NCBI GenBank assembly: GCA_946541435.1
Contig: CAMNJK010000036.1
Location: 1-10,390, forward strand
DNA: 10,390 bases
Direction: 5' to 3'
Source: an uncultured Bacillota bacterium
GTDB lineage: Bacteria > Bacillota > Clostridia > Peptostreptococcales > Anaerovoracaceae
Shown here: positions 7,481 through 10,390 of the stretch, one piece after another
Layout: every line of letters starts with the position of its first letter
Position numbering within the stretch: position 1 is the first letter of the stretch
Notes under the pieces: generated by a model
The model's database searches: none
What the model saw: the letters and a program-made list of their open reading frames with translations, nothing else
What the model was told of the DNA's origin: nothing
Translations under genes and position numbers: made by a program

Positions 7481-8920
7481 CTAGAGCAGGATCCGGAAGA
7501 TGAATCCGGTCATGTAGCCGCTGGTCACATGCTTGTGCACTGTGGCGTAGAGCTGGTCGCCGATGAAGAAGAGGGACTCCAGCTCGCCGGACACCTTGAC
7601 CTTGATGTGCTGGATCATGGTCCCGGCCTTGTCAAAGATGGTGAGGGAGTTCTTCGATGAGGACTGGTACCAGGACTGGGAGAGGAGAAAATAATCCCCC
7701 AGGGAAGTACAGCTCTGGACGGACCGGGTCTGCCAGACCGTGGGCATGGTGGCGTCGCTGATGATCCGGAAGTTCTGATCCAGGGTGAAGCACTTGCTTC
7801 CGTAGAACCGGCTGCGGATGTAGTAGGTCTTGGTCTCGGGGTCGTAGTCGATGGCGTTGAAGGCCTTGACGTAGCTGAAGTCAGGACCCAGTTTGATCTT
7901 TTTCCTGCCGATCTTTTTCAGGGTCTCGGGACTCACCAGCCGGACATAGGGGTCGTTGGTCTTGGCGCCGGTCACCACCAGGTATCCCTGGTCGGGATTC
8001 CAGGTGATGTCGTTGGCATGTCCCAGCTTCTGCCCGGTGGGGCTGACATTCACCACCGTCCAGTCGGAGATCCGCACCTTGGCGATCTTGATCCGGGCCC
8101 GGCCGCTGCCGTTGTCGTCCCCGTTGCGGAATTCAAAGCACATATAGACATACGTCCCGTCGCTGCAGCTGCCCTGGGAGATGCCGAAATACTTCAGATC
8201 GTCCCAGGCCTGCTTCCGGACGTCCAGATTGCCGCTGCCGTCCTTCACGTATTTGATGCCGGCGGCGGACTTGCCCTGGGTATGGGTCTCGGCCCAGCCC
8301 GAATAGTAGATGTCGCCTTCATAGACCCGGTATCCCCGGACCCGGATGTAGAACTGTTTGGCGGTGTTCACGTCCAGGGTCATGTGGCAGGAATCCGCTC
8401 CCAGGGGATTGTCCGGAGAAGAGACCTCCGCAGCTTCTTTTTTGATTTTCTTGTCCCGCAGGAACAGGGCGTTCTTCGCGTAGGAAATCTGATAACCGTC
8501 AAAATCCTCCGCGCCGGTCCAGCTGATCAGAAGCTGGGAGTCATTGAGGATGGACGCGGCAGGGGCAGCCAGTTCGGGCAGGCCCATCTCCGGGGTCCAG
8601 CCGGGCTGGGGCGGGATCCCGTCGCTGGAGGTTTCTCCTTCGGCGGCGGTGTCCGGTTCGGCAGCCGGATCCGTATCTTCTGCAGCCGGATCCGTATCTT
8701 CCGCAGCCTGGAACAGGCCAACTGAAGAATCGCCACGCTCCATAGGAGCTGCGATTCCTGTAGAGGCGCTGCGCGCAGTATCAGAGATACTGGCAGCGCT
8801 CTCAGCCTTTGCATGGTCTGCGGTTTCCGGGGAGGGGGTGTCTGCAAAAGCCGGCGCGGCTGACAGGGCGAGGGCCCAGAGTGTCACTGCGGCCAGAAAG
8901 CATTGTATTGTTTTCTTCAT
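7481..8920 (-). CDS. secreted protein with fibronectin type III-like domain and propeller-like C-terminal domain
   Basis: A 479-residue exported protein of unknown function. Residues 1-26 are a Sec signal peptide (MKK, hydrophobic core, AFA then D27, a type I cleavage site). Residues 27 to about 110 are a low-complexity Ala/Glu/Asp/Pro linker with an AAEDTDP repeat. About 116-218 resembles a fibronectin type III domain (LISWTGAEDFDGYQISYAKN, then FYIRVRGYRVYEGDIYYSGW). About 240-479 contains recurring beta-strand units of the kind seen in beta-propellers: SCSDGTYVYMCFEF, HANDITWNPDQGYLVVTGAK, FNAIDYDPETKTYYI, CTSLGDYFLLSQS, LESLFFIGDQLYATV. There is no sortase motif or C-terminal membrane helix, so it is probably released or held non-covalently at the surface. 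ATG at 8920-8918 has AGGAG (complement of 8930-8934) 9 bases upstream. It is divergent from the NlpC/P60 gene and convergent with serS. The propeller fold is inferred from pattern only. Confidence 0.85.
   Translation of the reverse strand: MKKTIQCFLAAVTLWALALSAAPAFADTPSPETADHAKAESAASISDTARSASTGIAAPMERGDSSVGLFQAAEDTDPAAEDTDPAAEPDTAAEGETSSDGIPPQPGWTPEMGLPELAAPAASILNDSQLLISWTGAEDFDGYQISYAKNALFLRDKKIKKEAAEVSSPDNPLGADSCHMTLDVNTAKQFYIRVRGYRVYEGDIYYSGWAETHTQGKSAAGIKYVKDGSGNLDVRKQAWDDLKYFGISQGSCSDGTYVYMCFEFRNGDDNGSGRARIKIAKVRISDWTVVNVSPTGQKLGHANDITWNPDQGYLVVTGAKTNDPYVRLVSPETLKKIGRKKIKLGPDFSYVKAFNAIDYDPETKTYYIRSRFYGSKCFTLDQNFRIISDATMPTVWQTRSVQSCTSLGDYFLLSQSWYQSSSKNSLTIFDKAGTMIQHIKVKVSGELESLFFIGDQLYATVHKHVTSGYMTGFIFRILL
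8661..8708. repeat. 21-bp in-frame tandem repeat in the secreted-protein linker
   Basis: Two 21-base copies (8661-8681 and 8682-8702), each beginning GCAGCCGGATCCGTATCTTC, differ only in their last base, and a third partial copy follows to 8708. On the coding (minus) strand they encode the repeated AAEDTDP heptad at about residues 72-86. The length is a multiple of three, so copy-number change would keep the frame. Confidence 0.85.
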
Positions 8921-8957
8921 CGAACTGTTCTCCTGTGAAATCCTTTTCGTTCTTCAG

Positions 8958-8966
8958 AGTATACCA
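8958..8966 (-). promoter_or_regulatory. extended -10 promoter of the secreted-protein gene
   Basis: On the minus strand the sequence reads TGGTATACT: a TGn extension followed by TATACT, one base off TATAAT. A -35 at the right distance is weak (TTTCCC or TTCCCT), as is common for extended -10 promoters. The predicted start near 8951 leaves a 5' leader of about 30 bases carrying the ribosome binding site. Confidence 0.55.
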
Positions 8967-8994
8967 TATATGGAAGGAGAAGGGAAAGGGCGGG

Positions 8995-9018
8995 GATGGT
9001 TTACCACGGTAAAGCATC
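8995..9018. promoter_or_regulatory. interrupted palindrome, candidate regulator binding site
   Basis: The core TTTACC-AC-GGTAAA (9000-9013) is a perfect inverted repeat. After a symmetric G/G mismatch at 8999 and 9014, GATG (8995-8998) and CATC (9015-9018) extend it, giving 10 matched pairs over 24 bases. It lies about 55 bases upstream of the predicted start of the minus-strand gene and about 75 upstream of that of the plus-strand gene, positions suited to an activator or shared regulator. It is not followed by a T-run on either strand, so it is unlikely to be a terminator. Confidence 0.45.
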
Positions 9019-9069
9019 GATTCTTAAAAAAATCGGCCCATTGGTGTTTTATTGGAAATTGATTTGTTG

Positions 9070-9075
9070 TATAAT
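9070..9075 (+). promoter_or_regulatory. -10 element TATAAT of the NlpC/P60 gene
   Basis: A perfect TATAAT occurs 80 bases before the ATG at 9155. At 17 bases upstream the hexamer is TTTTAT, a poor -35, and TTGGTG at 9041-9046 is too far (23 bases). The promoter may therefore need an activator or tolerate a weak -35. Predicted start is near 9082. Confidence 0.55.
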
Positions 9076-9084
9076 AGACGCAGG

Positions 9085-9101
9085 TCGTACCCCGGGTACG
9101 A
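9085..9101. promoter_or_regulatory. palindrome over the start of the NlpC/P60 transcript, candidate operator
   Basis: TCGTACCCCGGGTACGA is a perfect inverted repeat of 8-base arms around one central C. It begins 9 bases after TATAAT, just past the predicted transcription start, a typical position for a repressor. The one-base spacer disfavours a full RNA hairpin, and no T-run follows it. Confidence 0.45.
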
Positions 9102-9104
9102 TGT

Positions 9105-9120
9105 TATGATTGTATGATTG
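9105..9120 (+). repeat. tandem TATGATTG duplication in the 5' leader
   Basis: TATGATTG occurs twice back to back (9105-9112 and 9113-9120) between the palindrome and the start codon of the NlpC/P60 gene. Role unknown; it may be chance in an AT-rich leader. Confidence 0.5.
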
Positions 9121-9154
9121 TTTATTGCAAAGCACATTTACAGAGAGAGAACTT

Positions 9155-10150
9155 ATGACGTATATCAGGAAACACCGTACGGTTGCAGCAGCAATTTGCG
9201 CTGTTATCGTTGTCGTTTTCGCAGCCACTGCAGTGCTGGTCCAGGTAGCGCAGTACGAACCGGCCTATGCTGTGAAGGCGGGCGAAGAAGAACTTTTTAA
9301 GGTAAAAGATAAAGCAACAGCCGAAAAAGTCATCGAAGATGTCATGAATGAATACACGCCGGAGGGCGCGCAGATTCGTGAGATCGTAGTAGATAAGAAG
9401 ATCAGCACCAACCTCAGCACCGTGAAGAAAAAGAACGCGGATACAGAGGTCATGTCAGCGGAAGAAGCTGTTGATTATGTGCTGGAGCAGAACGCCGGCG
9501 ACGATCCGCTGTTCTGCGTGACGGTGAAGGCAAACGTCTCCGACGTGGAGGACGTGGAGGCTGATACCGAGTATAAGGCAGACGACGAGATGTTCGAAGG
9601 CCTCTCGGAAGTGAAGCGGAAGGGCGAAGACGGAAGTCAGGTCGTTACAGACCAGGTCATCAGTGTCAACGGATCCGTGCTGAACAAGGATGAAGTAGGC
9701 GCTACCATCATCTACGATTCCACCAGCAAGGTCATCCACAAGGGCACCCGGGTCCGTCCCCACGACACCGCCTGGGCGGATTATTCCGGTTCGGTCATCG
9801 GCGAGGGCAACGGCAACAACATCGCCAACTTTGCTCTGAATTTCGTGGGCAACCCCTATCGGTGGGGCGGCACCAGCCTGACCAACGGGGCAGACTGTTC
9901 CGGATTCATCTATGCGGTCTATCACCACTTCGGTTACAACAGCGTACCCAGAGTGGGCGCGCAGAACATCGGCAAGGGCGTCTGCCTGGCAGAAGCGCAG
10001 CCGGGTGATGTGGTCTTCTACGGACATCACTACGCCATGTACATCGGCGGCGGCAAGATCGTCCACGCCTACAACTCCCGCCGCGGCATCTGCGTCACCA
10101 GCGTCTACGATCCGGGCAGGATCCTGACCATTCGGAGACTGGTGGAGTAG
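9155..10150 (+). CDS. membrane-anchored G5 domain and NlpC/P60 peptidoglycan hydrolase
   Basis: A 331-residue envelope protein predicted to cleave peptide stems of peptidoglycan. Residues 9-31 are a hydrophobic signal or anchor segment after basic residues. About 36-115 is a region like those preceding G5 domains in clostridial wall hydrolases (AYAVKAGEEELFKVKDKATAEKVIEDV). About 119-198 is a G5-like domain, thought to bind wall sugars. About 218-331 is the NlpC/P60 catalytic domain with GNPYRWGGTSLTNGADCSGF (catalytic C248), HYAMYIG (H292) and IVHAYNS (H304), so the catalytic triad looks complete. ATG 9155 is preferred because it starts right before the anchor; its ribosome binding site is weak (GAGAGAGAA, 9143-9151). 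An in-frame TTG at 9110 would add 15 residues but falls within 35 bases of the -10. The gene has its own promoter region, shared divergently with the secreted FN3 protein, and its own terminator. Confidence 0.93.
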   Translation: MTYIRKHRTVAAAICAVIVVVFAATAVLVQVAQYEPAYAVKAGEEELFKVKDKATAEKVIEDVMNEYTPEGAQIREIVVDKKISTNLSTVKKKNADTEVMSAEEAVDYVLEQNAGDDPLFCVTVKANVSDVEDVEADTEYKADDEMFEGLSEVKRKGEDGSQVVTDQVISVNGSVLNKDEVGATIIYDSTSKVIHKGTRVRPHDTAWADYSGSVIGEGNGNNIANFALNFVGNPYRWGGTSLTNGADCSGFIYAVYHHFGYNSVPRVGAQNIGKGVCLAEAQPGDVVFYGHHYAMYIGGGKIVHAYNSRRGICVTSVYDPGRILTIRRLVE

Positions 10151-10173
10151 CCGGCACAACAAGACAATAAATC

Positions 10174-10205
10174 AGCGGAGAACGGTAAACGCTCTCCGCT
10201 TTTTT
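10174..10205. terminator. intrinsic terminator of the NlpC/P60 gene, possibly bidirectional
   Basis: Arms AGCGGAGA (10174-10181) and TCTCCGCT (10193-10200) pair over 8 bp around an 11-base loop and run into six T (10200-10205). Outer flanks CCGGCA...ACAA (10151-10162) and TTGTTGCCGG (10204-10213) can also pair with a two-base bulge. On the minus strand the stem is followed by GATTTATTGTC, so it may also serve the convergent gene at the right edge. Confidence 0.85.
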
Positions 10206-10222
10206 GTTGCCGGATGTTTCAT

Positions 10223-10390
10223 TCACTCATTCCAGAACATGGCCAGAAGGGTATCGTGCACGTCCTGCAGGTTCCGCTTCTGGACTTCGGGGGAGAAGAG
10301 GTCGTCCCGGGCGGATTCCTCTTCGGCGGTCAGATGATACTCCCGGACCTGGGGCGGCGCGTGGTGATCGTGCTCGTGATCATGGCCGTG
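10223..10390 (-). CDS. C-terminal 55 residues of a protein with a His/Asp-rich segment (5' end outside window)
   Basis: On the minus strand a frame is open from base 10390 to the TGA at 10225-10223. The visible part starts HGHDHEHDHHAPPQV and continues through an acidic stretch to a helical-looking C-terminus ending LLAMFWNE. The His/Asp cluster is of the kind that binds Zn, Ni or Co in metallochaperones, transporters and sensors, but the family cannot be named from this fragment. It is convergent with the NlpC/P60 gene, and its stop lies about 20 bases from that gene's terminator T-run. The frame is short, and support comes mainly from its position, its in-frame openness to the window edge and its neighbour's terminator. 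Confidence 0.6.
   Translation of the reverse strand, partial: HGHDHEHDHHAPPQVREYHLTAEEESARDDLFSPEVQKRNLQDVHDTLLAMFWNE

Overview
The window reads as chromosomal DNA from a moderately GC-rich Bacillota (Clostridia), plausibly Lachnospiraceae or a relative. The basis is a UPF0182 membrane protein, a G5 plus NlpC/P60 wall hydrolase, AGGAGG-type ribosome binding sites, frequent TTG/GTG start candidates, and compact housekeeping genes with hairpin terminators. The taxonomic call is inference from gene content. There are no rRNA or tRNA genes, CRISPR arrays, insertion sequences, phage genes or obvious transferred cargo.

Layout. Bases 1-966 are the 3' part of a plus-strand gene for an Ala/Pro/Glu-rich protein with one C-terminal membrane helix. 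A very short ORF with a strong ribosome binding site (1011-1058) follows and overlaps the start of a large UPF0182 membrane protein (1048-3990). These are probably one transcription unit. A hairpin terminator (4062-4091) separates them from a large, divergent glutamine synthetase (4147-6063). Seryl-tRNA synthetase serS (6100-7377) follows 36 bases later and is probably co-transcribed with it. A strong hairpin (7422-7457) lies between serS and a convergent minus-strand gene for a secreted fibronectin-III plus propeller-like protein (7481-8920).

A 234-base divergent intergenic region (8921-9154) holds an extended -10 promoter for the minus-strand gene, a perfect TATAAT for the plus-strand gene, and two near-perfect palindromes that look like regulator binding sites. 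The plus-strand gene (9155-10150) encodes a membrane-anchored G5-NlpC/P60 peptidoglycan hydrolase and ends at a good intrinsic terminator. The right edge holds the last 55 codons of a minus-strand gene whose product has a His/Asp-rich segment.

As a whole this is an ordinary core-genome neighbourhood: nitrogen assimilation, translation and cell-envelope genes. I do not see a convincing new multi-gene system. The points most worth a second look are the short ORF overlapping the UPF0182 start, the insertion between the metal-binding glutamates of the glutamine synthetase, the two palindromes of the divergent promoter region, and the uncharacterised secreted FN3/propeller protein.
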